Below, one piece after another: positions 53,219 through 62,157 of a stretch of DNA of 64,000 nt (positions are counted from its first letter, which is position 1; each line of letters begins with the position of its first letter). Position numbers and translations under genes: made by a program. The stretch spans positions 500,530-564,529 of the forward strand of contig NZ_OX424407.1 in NCBI RefSeq assembly GCF_949152215.1, given 5' to 3'. Under the pieces are notes generated by a model. It saw nothing but the letters and a program-made list of their open reading frames with translations. It did no database searches and was not told the origin of the DNA. Source of the stretch: Lancefieldella sp. Marseille-Q7238 (lineage in GTDB: Bacteria; Actinomycetota; Coriobacteriia; Coriobacteriales; Atopobiaceae).

Positions 53219-53941
53219 TTAGAGATTCTGCACGCTCCAGCCGGAAAAACGCGCGGGCCACTCCGTCCGCAACGTATGATTCTCACCCGTTACAGGATGA
53301 ATAAACGCGAGCTCATAGGCGTGCAGCATGAGCGGCTCCCGAGAAGTGACATCCCCATACAGACAATCCCCGACAATCGGAAAGCCCAATGCCGAGAAGT
53401 GCACGCGAATCTGATGCTTTCTTCCCGTACCCAACTCGATGAGCATAAGAGAGCGTTTACCTGAACCCTCACGGCGCACCTCAAGACGTCTGACATGTGT
53501 CAACGCTGGCTTTCCCGTCTTTGATACGCGCATCTTCCGGGCATCGTGGCGGTCTTTTCCAAGCGGCAACGCGATGCCACGCTCCTTTTCCGGAAATTCT
53601 CCCCTCACTATCGCGAGATAGTATTTGCGCAAGTCACGGTTGCTTATCAGCGCGTCAAACAGCGACTGCGTTTCCTTGTTAAGCGAGAAGAGCACGATGC
53701 CCGTGGTATCCCTGTCAAGACGGTGCAGCGCTTGAAGATCGCGCGCCTGTTGCAAACAGCCGTTGCCCTCCAGGTACGCGCGGACTTGATCGGTCAGAGT
53801 TTCAGCGGCAACGCCGGAGGTGCGCGCTGTACCGTCGCTATGGATAAGTGTGCCAACGCGCTTATCAACCGCAAGGATGTAGTCGTCCTGGTAGATGACA
53901 CTCACGGGAGCACTCATGAAGTTACTCACGGGGCCGCTCAT
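53219..53941 (-). CDS. RluA-family pseudouridine synthase
   Basis: A 240-residue pseudouridine synthase without an S4 domain. The catalytic Asp sits in LHRLDRDTTGIVLF; other family blocks are DDYILAVDKRVGTLIHSDG (in parts VDKRVGTLIHSDG), RKYYLAIVRGEF, TGRKHQIRVHF and GFPIVGDCLYG. The RNA target (rRNA or tRNA) is not deducible. Its ATG overlaps the LysR stop as ATGA, suggesting coupling. An in-frame ATG at 53917 is an alternative start. Confidence 0.9.
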   Translation of the reverse strand: MSGPVSNFMSAPVSVIYQDDYILAVDKRVGTLIHSDGTARTSGVAAETLTDQVRAYLEGNGCLQQARDLQALHRLDRDTTGIVLFSLNKETQSLFDALISNRDLRKYYLAIVRGEFPEKERGIALPLGKDRHDARKMRVSKTGKPALTHVRRLEVRREGSGKRSLMLIELGTGRKHQIRVHFSALGFPIVGDCLYGDVTSREPLMLHAYELAFIHPVTGENHTLRTEWPARFSGWSVQNL

Positions 53942-54888
53942 GAAGCGCTCGTCTCAGAAGCGACTTCCGTAAGCTGTTCTTTAAGCACCTCGTCAAAAGA
54001 CGTGATGGCGCTCCATACATGTTCGGCCTTTCGCCATGCAACACTTACGGAATAGGTCATGTTTCGGCCAAGCTCTATCACATACAAGCCCGCGTCCTCG
54101 GGATTTGCGAATGTAGAGGCAATCAGCTCGGATGGCAGAAAACAAGCGCCGACACCGCGCAATGCCAGAGCCAAAAGGGTTTCCGAGTTTCGAGACATGA
54201 CTTTGATATGCGGCGTAATGCCCGCGCTCGCAAACGCTTGTCGAGCCAAATTGCCCGCGACATCTCGCTTCCCCACCGTCAAAAACGGAAGATCCGCAAA
54301 AGATGAGAGATTGTTGGTTTTCTCAACCTTGGCGACAAGCCCCTCAGCGTCGTTTCCATACAGTTCGCTCAGAAGACTATGGGCTACGACCAGCACGATT
54401 TTCTCGCGAAAAAGATCATGAATCACCAGATCATAGGCATGATCTTTTATAGTAGCCACCACAAGGTCAAGCTGGCCGCCTGAAAGCCATTCCACAAGCT
54501 GGTCATTCTCCCCTTCATGCAACTCGATGGAGATGAGAGGATGTTGCTTTTGAAAGGCTGCTATCGAGCGCGGCATGATGATATGGCCGCGTGTCGCCGT
54601 TACGCCAACACGCAGGCGTCCACGCTCATTACCCGAAATATCTCTGAACTCCTGACGCATGGCACGGCGTGTGGTCTGGAAGCGCCGCGCGTATTTGAGA
54701 AACTCTTCCCCTGCGTAGGTCAACGTCAGCGGTACGCTGCGATCAAGCAGCCTGGTACCGAGCTCCTTTTCTGCCTGAGCGATATTTGCCGAAAGCGTCT
54801 GCTGCGTTACATTAAGCCGCTCGGCGGCCCGCGTAAAACTGCGCTCCTCAGCAACAGCTACAAAGTAGTCCATGGTTTGGAAGTTCAT
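53938..54888 (-). CDS. LysR-family transcriptional regulator
   Basis: 316 residues with the N-terminal LysR winged helix (AAERLNVTQQTLSANIAQAEKELG in parts: LNVTQQTLSANI, ELGTRLLDRS) and a periplasmic-binding-like effector domain (GVTATRGHIIMP and on). Divergent from the NhaC gene across a 70-150 base promoter region, the usual LysR target arrangement. It may control the antiporter or its own operon with the pseudouridine synthase. Confidence 0.93.
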   Translation of the reverse strand: MNFQTMDYFVAVAEERSFTRAAERLNVTQQTLSANIAQAEKELGTRLLDRSVPLTLTYAGEEFLKYARRFQTTRRAMRQEFRDISGNERGRLRVGVTATRGHIIMPRSIAAFQKQHPLISIELHEGENDQLVEWLSGGQLDLVVATIKDHAYDLVIHDLFREKIVLVVAHSLLSELYGNDAEGLVAKVEKTNNLSSFADLPFLTVGKRDVAGNLARQAFASAGITPHIKVMSRNSETLLALALRGVGACFLPSELIASTFANPEDAGLYVIELGRNMTYSVSVAWRKAEHVWSAITSFDEVLKEQLTEVASETSAS

Positions 54889-55038
54889 ACCGTCTCCAAG
54901 CGTACGTTCTCTTGTTTTTCCAGTTCAACTTAACACAAATTTTATCTGTAATAATGACCAATGAAAACAGTTAGACATATCTTTTTTGAGCACGTACGCT
55001 ATACCTTGAAAGGACAGATCTTTCAGGAAGTTGGTTGC

Positions 55039-56463
55039 ATGACAGAATTTGTGATTATCGGTACCTTCGCCGTGCTCCTTATTATCGGCACCGTCCTGTC
55101 TGTTCCCCTTATCTATACCTTACTTATGGGTTTTGTCCTCTTTTTTAGCTACGGTATTTCCCGTAGTATTTCCGCCAAAGCCCTCTTGCGCTCAGCCGCA
55201 AAATCCATTTGGGAAGTCCGCTCTGTTATTGCTCTTTTTGCCATTGTCGGTGCCATGAGCGCCGCATGGCGAGCCTCCGGAACCATTCCTGAAATTGTCA
55301 GCATTTCATCCAACCTACTCTCGCCCTCAGTTTTTGTACTGGCAACATTTCTTTTATGTTCCATGATGTCCATGCTCATCGGCACCGCTTTCGGAACCGC
55401 CGCCACTATGGGCATTATCTGCATGTCAATAGGCCGCGCCATCAATGCAAACGAGCTTCTCATTGGCGGAGCAGTGCTTGCCGGAAGCTACTTTGGTGAC
55501 CGCTGTTCTCCCATGTCCACAAGCGCCATGTTGGTTTCACAGCTCACCGATACCAACCTGTCAAAAAATATTGGTCGCATGCTCCGAACCAGCGTGGTTC
55601 CCTTCATTATTGCCTGTCTCATCTATGTTGTGTGGGACACGTTTATGGGCGGATCGGGTACCGTACCTGATGTAACTTCCATTCTTTCACGCGCATTTCG
55701 TCTTTCATGGGTCGCGCTCGCACCCGCTATTTTGGTAATTGTTCTTGCCCTTTTGAAGGTCGATGTCATTATTACCATGCTCTCCAGCCTCCTGCTCGCC
55801 TGTGGCATCTGTATCTTTGTCCAGCACGTTCCCATCATGGAGCTCCCTCGAATCCTGCTTTTTGGTCTACGCGCCCCGGGAGCTACCGTCGCCAACATGG
55901 TCAACGGCGGCGGAGTATTCTCAATGCTGAATGTGGTATTTATCGTAGCTATTTCTTCAAGTTACGCAGGTCTTTTCCAAAGCACGCATCTGCTTCGACG
56001 TATGTGCGAGATGGTCGCCGATCTAAGCGATAAGTCCACGCCCTTCTTGAGCATCCTTATTACCAGCATGTTTACTTCAATGGTCTCCTGTAATCAAACA
56101 CTTGCCATTATGTTGACCAACAACCTTTGCGAGCATACGGAAAAATCTTCAAGCGCACTTGCCCTTGATATCGAGAATAGCGCCGTTATCTTGGCTCCTT
56201 TGGTTCCCTGGTCCATCTCAAACATCTCGGTACTTTCCGCTATTGGTGCGCCCTCTATGAGCCTTCTGGCAGCATCATTTTTGTATCTGCTGCCTCTGTG
56301 GTCACTGGGCATTTCTATCTGGCTGCACCATCGCCCCGAGAACATCAATTGCCGCCGCGCTCGCTTGCTTGGACTTTCACCTGACGACCTTGCGTCCTCT
56401 GCATGGGCGCGAGCACATCAAGAGGCTGATCTGGAGAAATGCCTGGAAGTGCAAACGGCGTAA
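55039..56463 (+). CDS. Na+/H+ antiporter NhaC family protein
   Basis: A polytopic protein of 474 residues with about 11 membrane segments, of the NhaC/IT superfamily. GTAFGTAATMGIICM, GGAVLAGSYFGDRCSPMS and the late VSCNQTLAIMLTNNL match NhaC-like exchangers; the D-R-C-S-P-M-S segment is characteristic. Substrates in the family include sodium/proton and malate/lactate exchange. Start at ATG 55039 (GGAAG upstream); the frame opens at 54961. Divergent from a LysR gene that may control it. Confidence 0.85.
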   Translation: MTEFVIIGTFAVLLIIGTVLSVPLIYTLLMGFVLFFSYGISRSISAKALLRSAAKSIWEVRSVIALFAIVGAMSAAWRASGTIPEIVSISSNLLSPSVFVLATFLLCSMMSMLIGTAFGTAATMGIICMSIGRAINANELLIGGAVLAGSYFGDRCSPMSTSAMLVSQLTDTNLSKNIGRMLRTSVVPFIIACLIYVVWDTFMGGSGTVPDVTSILSRAFRLSWVALAPAILVIVLALLKVDVIITMLSSLLLACGICIFVQHVPIMELPRILLFGLRAPGATVANMVNGGGVFSMLNVVFIVAISSSYAGLFQSTHLLRRMCEMVADLSDKSTPFLSILITSMFTSMVSCNQTLAIMLTNNLCEHTEKSSSALALDIENSAVILAPLVPWSISNISVLSAIGAPSMSLLAASFLYLLPLWSLGISIWLHHRPENINCRRARLLGLSPDDLASSAWARAHQEADLEKCLEVQTA

Positions 56464-56469
56464 GGTCTC

Positions 56470-56928
56470 TTATGAACCCTCCCTATGCTCTCTCTTATCA
56501 GTATGTATCTTTGGTGTTTGCTCATCTTCCCACACCCGATCTCGCTGTTCGTCAAAGATTTCGATAGAATCGGCATCAATATATGATCCTTTACGATCAT
56601 AGGGAAAATAACTTATCGTGACACGGTCCCCAATTTTGTAGTCAGATACATTTACCAGAACACCGCTCACAGGTTTTTCACCAAAATGCACGGTTAAGAC
56701 TCTCTCAGAGCCATCCTCGACGAGCACGCGTAGTTGAAAGGTATTTACCTCCTCGTCAATGCTGACAATATGACCCGTTACACAAAGCAGGTAAGAGTCT
56801 CCCACCTTATGACCTATACTTCTTTCTTCATCAACCCTTTTGTAGATCATACAAATGGTTCCAATCAAAAGAAAGACTACTGTAATTAAAAATATATGGA
56901 AATACTTCCTTAAAATACTCATGGACAC
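56470..56928 (-). CDS. Single-pass membrane protein of unknown function
   Basis: Not recognised. 152 residues with an N-terminal membrane anchor (about 8-28, YFHIFLITVVFLLIGTICMIY) and a charged outer domain rich in beta-prone stretches (LRVLVEDGSERVLTVHFGE, VGDRVTISYFPYD) that look OB-like. It lies 5 bases after the secreted cysteine-peptidase-like gene and should be cotranscribed with it. The A+T content is above that of neighbouring genes. Confidence 0.65.
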   Translation of the reverse strand: MSMSILRKYFHIFLITVVFLLIGTICMIYKRVDEERSIGHKVGDSYLLCVTGHIVSIDEEVNTFQLRVLVEDGSERVLTVHFGEKPVSGVLVNVSDYKIGDRVTISYFPYDRKGSYIDADSIEIFDEQRDRVWEDEQTPKIHTDKREHREGS

Positions 56929-56933
56929 ACTGT

Positions 56934-58091
56934 CTATCGTGAAAAAAATACACCGAAAGTATCAGTATATCTTGCATAGTTAGGGTTAAGGTATCGAGCT
57001 GTGCCATACCATCCGTCCGACACACAAAGAGCGGCCATAAAACTCCCCATAGACTCTGCAATTTGAAACCGCATATATCCTTCAACTGGCATGATATGTC
57101 CTTTACGCTGTCCATTTTGATTAATTCCACAACCAAAGATTCCAAAGTTTTTGCTAATAACTGTATTTTTAAATTTTAAAAATACAGGAGTTGTCGAAGA
57201 TTCAAACTGTATCGTTTGCCAATACTGCGAACAATATGAAACTAATGCGGGACCCAAGTCACTAAAATTAGTAGAGCCAAATTTAACTCCACCTGACGAA
57301 TAGATCTCTTTAGTATTAGAAAGTGACCAAAGAGTATCGTAATGGTATTTTGTTCCATACTTAAAAAATGATTCAGCTGGAATATAGAACTCTGCGCAGC
57401 ATAACAAAGCCGAAACACCACATGCATAACTTTTTGTTTTTTGTTTGATGATATCTTCTCGATAAGCAATAAACTCTCCTGAGGAATATGCTTTCTCAAT
57501 AATCTTGAATCTAGGATTTACTGAGAGATTGTCTGCAAAAAATATATCATTCCAACTGCCCGAATCAGGAGTACTACTCAGCGGAATAACCGCATCCGAA
57601 TCATACCCATACGGCTCTGGAGCGCTAAGGACTATCCCAGAATCCCTCTCAACAGCAACGTAGGAGAACGGTCCTGTCTTGAGAGCAATTACCGAAGAGT
57701 CATCATCACGATAAAGCATAGGTACATCTTGAGAAACTGATGCATACGGACTAATCACATCAGGTTCAAAAGAGTATTCGGAAATCAAACTGTCATCAGT
57801 CACGTCGTAAATAATATATCCATGAGGACTTCCGAACGTATCAGCTATATCAACTATATATCCGATGGCACCCAAATCAGGATCATAGATTTTCGTAGTC
57901 CCAGTAGGCACAAGGCCAGAAGTTTCTCCCATACCTTGGACGAATGTCTTAGCGAACTCAAGCGCCATTTCTTCTGTAAACTGAACCCTGTTCGATTCTT
58001 TCTTTCCCGCCGCAAGCACAGTCCTTGGCGCTCCGATAAGAGAAGCGGCATATGCTGCAATAAGAAGAAACGCCCGCCTGCTAACCTTCAT
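56934..58091 (-). CDS. Exported papain-fold (C39-like) cysteine-peptidase-like protein
   Basis: 385 residues from ATG 58091 (GGAAAG upstream). It has an export signal with SRRAFLLIAAYAASLIGAP (twin-arginine-like), then a propeptide-like region (about 36-160: GYIVDIAD, SPHGYIIYDV) as in the inhibitor-like prodomains of C10 peptidases. The C-terminal half has Cys224 in YACGVSALLCC, His332 in GHIMPVEGY and SDGWYG, consistent with a Cys-His-Asp/Asn catalytic set of C39-like enzymes. Not close to any family I can name. Markedly A+T-rich compared with neighbours, so perhaps acquired. Operon with the 152-residue membrane protein. Confidence 0.7.
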   Translation of the reverse strand: MKVSRRAFLLIAAYAASLIGAPRTVLAAGKKESNRVQFTEEMALEFAKTFVQGMGETSGLVPTGTTKIYDPDLGAIGYIVDIADTFGSPHGYIIYDVTDDSLISEYSFEPDVISPYASVSQDVPMLYRDDDSSVIALKTGPFSYVAVERDSGIVLSAPEPYGYDSDAVIPLSSTPDSGSWNDIFFADNLSVNPRFKIIEKAYSSGEFIAYREDIIKQKTKSYACGVSALLCCAEFYIPAESFFKYGTKYHYDTLWSLSNTKEIYSSGGVKFGSTNFSDLGPALVSYCSQYWQTIQFESSTTPVFLKFKNTVISKNFGIFGCGINQNGQRKGHIMPVEGYMRFQIAESMGSFMAALCVSDGWYGTARYLNPNYARYTDTFGVFFSR

Positions 58092-58204
58092 GACAACTTT
58101 CTTTCCGCCTGACACTACCATGCCTTTTCCGTTGCCGGAAAACGAACCCAAAGCCATCACAATCAGCTGCGACATATCATTCGTAGCTCAGTATTTAAAA
58201 CATC

Positions 58205-58233
58205 ATTATACCTCCACATCCGCACTGTTGGAA
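58205..58233 (-). promoter_or_regulatory. Promoter of the C39-like operon
   Basis: Minus-strand TTCCAA, 17 bases, TATAAT. The -10 is a perfect consensus. It would give a leader of about 105 bases before ATG 58091. The rest of the spacer 58234-58395 shows nothing clear. Confidence 0.6.
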
Positions 58234-58395
58234 AGATGTCGAGAAGGTCTTGGAGTTTTAAGTATTTAACGGATAAGGTACTCTGACGAATCAGGACGGT
58301 CATGCGAGTCTCTGCCGTACAGACACTCATATTCCGGCACCAACTTTACTCGGATCTCCAGGTAATTCTCGCCATTTGAGCCGGAAGTCTCAAAG

Positions 58396-59709
58396 CTACG
58401 CCAAGCGCTGACGTACCTCTTCAACAAGTTGATCTGCAGGAACCTGTACTTGTTCGTGAGTTGTCATATCTCGAAGAGTCGCTACACCCGCAGCTACCTC
58501 ATCGGGTCCGAGCACGACACAAAGCTTTGCTCCCAACTTATCTGCCTGCTTGAACTGAGCTTTGAGAGAGCGGCCTGTACGATCAGCTTCCGTGCGGATG
58601 CCGGCACCACGAAGTGCGAGCACGGCAGAAAATGCCTCACGCGCCTCTTCGGCAGAGGTAGTTGCAACGTACACGCAACAAGGAGCTGCGATATCCGTTT
58701 CAATGCCCTGTGCCGCCAGCGCCAACATGATGCGCTCAAAGCCGACGGCAAAGCCAACGCCCGGTGTAGGCTTTCCACCTTCAAGCTCCATAAGACCATC
58801 GTATCGACCGCCACCACCGATGGCACCAACGCCCGTATCCAACGCCTCAACTTCAAAAACGGTGCGCGTGTAGTAATCGAGACCGCGTACCAGCGTCGGA
58901 TCTTCAACATACGCAATACCGGCTGCATCAAGATATGCTTTAACCTGCTCATAATGTGCTCGGCAGTCGTCGCAGAGATTGTCGGAAATGAGAGGCGCAT
59001 CTTTCATGACGGCTTGACAGCTCTCGTTTTTACAGTCAAAGGCACGGAGCGGATTGATCTCGGCGCGCTCAATGCAGTCGTCACACATGTGGTCTGTATG
59101 ATCAAGAATAAACTGCTTGACCTTCTCGCGATATGCCGGACGGCACGCGACATCCCCCATGGAGTTAATCATGAGTTTCAGGCGAGATGTATCAAAGCCC
59201 AGCTCTTTAAAGAACTGCATGAGCATGATAATGGACTCAGCGTCAGAGGCGGGATCGGACGCGCCAAGCCACTCCACACCTACCTGGTGGAACTGGCGAA
59301 GCCTTCCTTTTTGCGGACGTTCTCCGCGAAACATCGCTTCCGCGTACCACATCTTGGCGGGAGCAGCCCCCTGCGGCACGAAGTTATGCTCGACAGCCGC
59401 ACGCACGACGCCTGCAGTCCCTTCAGGGCGCATGGCCATGCGCTGACGAGCCTTCAAGCCCCTCTCGCTTCTCGAAGCCAGAAGGTCTTCCAAAAGCGCG
59501 CCGGAAAATACACGGAACATCTCCTTGCGCACCACATCAGTTGACTCGCCGATACCGTGAACAAAGGTGTCTACCTGCTCGATTGCAGGCGTTTCAATAC
59601 GGTCAAAGCCATAGGTCCCAAACAAATGGCGCGCGATATTCTGCATGCGCTCCCATGAGCGCATATAACCGCCGTACAGATCCTCGGTACCTTGAATTCG
59701 CTGGCCCAT
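58396..59709 (-). CDS. hisS: Histidine--tRNA ligase
   Basis: Charges tRNA-His. The 437-residue class II synthetase shows motif 1 around IETPAIEQ, motif 2 FRGERPQKGRLRQFHQ, the histidine-binding LVRGLDYYTRTVFE and motif 3 GVGFAVGFERIM, then an anticodon-binding domain with AGIRTEADRTGRSLKAQFKQADK in parts. The start is ATG 59709. I see no T-box in its upstream spacer. Confidence 0.97.
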   Translation of the reverse strand: MGQRIQGTEDLYGGYMRSWERMQNIARHLFGTYGFDRIETPAIEQVDTFVHGIGESTDVVRKEMFRVFSGALLEDLLASRSERGLKARQRMAMRPEGTAGVVRAAVEHNFVPQGAAPAKMWYAEAMFRGERPQKGRLRQFHQVGVEWLGASDPASDAESIIMLMQFFKELGFDTSRLKLMINSMGDVACRPAYREKVKQFILDHTDHMCDDCIERAEINPLRAFDCKNESCQAVMKDAPLISDNLCDDCRAHYEQVKAYLDAAGIAYVEDPTLVRGLDYYTRTVFEVEALDTGVGAIGGGGRYDGLMELEGGKPTPGVGFAVGFERIMLALAAQGIETDIAAPCCVYVATTSAEEAREAFSAVLALRGAGIRTEADRTGRSLKAQFKQADKLGAKLCVVLGPDEVAAGVATLRDMTTHEQVQVPADQLVEEVRQRLA

Positions 59710-59831
59710 GTACCCTCCTGTCGTGATTCACAGATGGTGCAAGTATACCCGCATGCGCAAAAGGTTGTGCAAAAAGATTGCGCATCGCATAAAGATCGCT
59801 CCACATTTTTCGACAAACTGTCCCCCGAGGC

Positions 59832-59859
59832 TTGTTTTTTAATTCCTATAACTTAGTAT
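59832..59859 (+). promoter_or_regulatory. Probable suf operon promoter
   Basis: TTGTTT, 16 bases, TAGTAT at about 59832-59859, roughly 90 bases before sufC. No SufR/IscR gene precedes the operon here, and no clear operator was recognised. Confidence 0.45.
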
Positions 59860-59947
59860 GAATTAGTCAGCCTTCGGGTATGACTCAGTCGTTACCAGTA
59901 TGCGCATACCAACCCAGGGCCTGCGTATAGCGATACAGGAGAGATAT

Positions 59948-60742
59948 ATGACAGATACACTCCTCCGCGTAAGCGGTGTCTCTGCAGGTATAGAGGATAA
60001 ACCTATTCTGCATGACATTAATCTCACCGTCGGTTTCGGTGAAACCCATGTGCTCATGGGGCCAAACGGCGCGGGCAAGTCAACGCTTGGCCGTGTTGTT
60101 ATGGGAGACCCGACATACGGCGTCACGTCCGGCTCCATCGTATTTGACGGCCAGGACGTCACCGACGTTTCTCCCGACAAGCGTTCTCTTGCCGGCATGT
60201 TCCTTTCATATCAGGCGCCCGTGGAAATTCCCGGCGTGCCTCTCTATTCCTTCCTACGTACCATCACGCAGATGCGCCCGGAACTCAAAGCTACCGCTCG
60301 CAGCTTCCGCAAGCGCGTAGGAGAAATTTCCGACCAGCTTGAGCTTGACCAGAGTTTTCTGATGCGCGAGCTTAACGTAGGCTTCTCAGGCGGTGAGAAG
60401 AAAAAGATTGAAATGCTTCAGCTTCTGCTGTTGAAGCCCAAGCTCGCCATTCTCGACGAAACCGATTCCGGCCTGGATATCGATGCGCTCGCTGTCGTTT
60501 CGCGCGGCATCGAAGCTTACCGCACATCCTGCGACGGCTCGCTCTTGATCATCACCCACAACACCCGCATCCTTGAGCGCCTGGACGTTGATCACACGCA
60601 CGTGATGGTTAAAGGCTATCTTGTGGCCGACGGTCCCGCCTCTCTCATTGACGAGATTGACCGCACCGGATTCGAACGTTTTGAGCGCGAGAAGGACGTC
60701 GAGAAGGACGTCGAAGTTTCCGAAGGCGGTGCCCACGAGTGA
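59948..60742 (+). CDS. sufC: Fe-S cluster assembly ATPase SufC
   Basis: ABC-type ATPase of the SufBCD scaffold that drives cluster assembly. 264 residues: Walker A GPNGAGKST, signature GFSGGEKKKIEMLQ, Walker B LAILDETDSGLDIDAL, His in ITHN. The last 30 residues are a charged Glu/Lys/Asp tail. Start at ATG 59948 after AGGAGAG. It overlaps the SufB start by 4 bases (ATGA-type). Order sufC-B-D-S is that of Gram-positive and actinobacterial suf operons without sufR. Confidence 0.96.
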   Translation: MTDTLLRVSGVSAGIEDKPILHDINLTVGFGETHVLMGPNGAGKSTLGRVVMGDPTYGVTSGSIVFDGQDVTDVSPDKRSLAGMFLSYQAPVEIPGVPLYSFLRTITQMRPELKATARSFRKRVGEISDQLELDQSFLMRELNVGFSGGEKKKIEMLQLLLLKPKLAILDETDSGLDIDALAVVSRGIEAYRTSCDGSLLIITHNTRILERLDVDHTHVMVKGYLVADGPASLIDEIDRTGFERFEREKDVEKDVEVSEGGAHE

Positions 60743-62157
60743 GCGAGAAGAAGCGGTCAGAGGTCGCTGACATTAACCGCTCCCTGTATGACTTCACCAA
60801 GTCCGAAGAGGGCTATGAGCGCTATGAAGACGGCCTTACTCCTGAGATTGTACGTGCCATCTCGGCCAAAAAAGACGAACCGGAATGGATGCTTCAGTTC
60901 CGCCTTTCGGCGCTGGAAACCTATCATGCGCGCGCCATGGCGTCCAACTGGGGGCCATCCATTGCGGGACTTGATATGGATCATATCTCCACGTACGTCT
61001 CGCCTCAAACAAAGCAATCAAACAACTGGGAAGACGTTCCCGAAGATATTCGTGACACCTTTGAGCGTCTGGGCATCCCTAAGGCGGAGGCAGAAAGCCT
61101 TGCCGGCGTCGGCGCTCAATACGATTCCGAGATTGTCTACCACAACATGCGTGAAGAGGTCGCCAAACAGGGCGTCATTTACACCACGATTGAAGATGCT
61201 CTGCATGACCCTGTGTGGGAGCCCGTTGTTAAACAGTACTTCGGCACGTTGATTCCTCCTTCCGACCATAAGTTCGCGGCGCTTCATTATGCCGTCTGGT
61301 CAGGCGGATCATTTGTCTTTGTGCCGGCCGGCGTGAGCCTTGACTATCCGCTACAAAGCTACTTCCGTCTGAACGCCCAGGGTGCCGGACAGTTTGAGCA
61401 TACGCTCATTATTGTTGAGGAAGGCGCTGACCTGCACTTCATTGAAGGTTGTTCTGCGCCGAAGTACTATGCCGCAAACCTCCACGCGGGGGCCGTTGAG
61501 CTCTTTGTCAAAGACGGAGCGCGACTGCGCTACTCAACCATCGAAAATTGGTCCAAGAACATGTACAACCTCAACACCAAGCGTGCTCTTATCGGCTCTG
61601 ACGCCCGCATGGAGTGGGTCTCCGGCTCTTTTGGCAGCCACGTTTCGTATCTCTACCCATCGACCATTCTCAAGGGCGACCGCTCCAACTGCGATTTTAC
61701 GGGCATTACCTTTGCCGGCGCTACGCAGGATCTGGACACTGGCTGCAAGGTCATCATTAACGGCGCTGACAATACGGCGTCAGTTGACACGAAGTCCATC
61801 TCCAAGGACGGCGGCATCAATACCTTCCGCTCCGCCGTCACGATTGGACGCAAAGCGGCCAACGCCCGTGTATCCGTTTCTTGTCAATCGCTCATGCTCG
61901 ACGATATCAGCCGCTCAGACACTATTCCGGAAATGGACGTCCGAAACGCCACCGCGCAGGTTGGCCATGAGGCAACTATCGGTCGCATTTCTGACGACAC
62001 CATCCTCTATCTCATGAGCCGCGGCTGTTCTGAATCCGAGGCGCGTACGCTCGTGGTTAACGGTTTCGCAAATCCCGTCTCAAAAGAACTCCCTATGGAA
62101 TACGCCGTTGAGATGAACAATCTTATTAAACTAGAAATGGAAGGAGCGATTGGCTAA
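60739..62157 (+). CDS. sufB: Fe-S cluster assembly scaffold SufB
   Basis: Scaffold subunit with a right-handed beta-helix, 472 residues. Family blocks seen: WGPSIAGLDMDHIS, PPSDHKFAALHYAVWSGGSFVFVPAGV (in parts), EGCSAPKY, SKNMYNLNTKRA and HEATIGRISDDTILYLMSRG. The GTG start at 60739 overlaps the sufC stop, and the stop at 62157 overlaps the sufD start by one base. Confidence 0.97.
   Translation: MSEKKRSEVADINRSLYDFTKSEEGYERYEDGLTPEIVRAISAKKDEPEWMLQFRLSALETYHARAMASNWGPSIAGLDMDHISTYVSPQTKQSNNWEDVPEDIRDTFERLGIPKAEAESLAGVGAQYDSEIVYHNMREEVAKQGVIYTTIEDALHDPVWEPVVKQYFGTLIPPSDHKFAALHYAVWSGGSFVFVPAGVSLDYPLQSYFRLNAQGAGQFEHTLIIVEEGADLHFIEGCSAPKYYAANLHAGAVELFVKDGARLRYSTIENWSKNMYNLNTKRALIGSDARMEWVSGSFGSHVSYLYPSTILKGDRSNCDFTGITFAGATQDLDTGCKVIINGADNTASVDTKSISKDGGINTFRSAVTIGRKAANARVSVSCQSLMLDDISRSDTIPEMDVRNATAQVGHEATIGRISDDTILYLMSRGCSESEARTLVVNGFANPVSKELPMEYAVEMNNLIKLEMEGAIG

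Noticed and set aside
58429-59544. Open frame of 371 codons opposite hisS
   Set aside because: Antisense of hisS; no family features.
59710-59830. T-box leader before hisS (and before aspS)
   Set aside because: No TGGNACCGCG-type antiterminator or specifier stem is visible in either leader.
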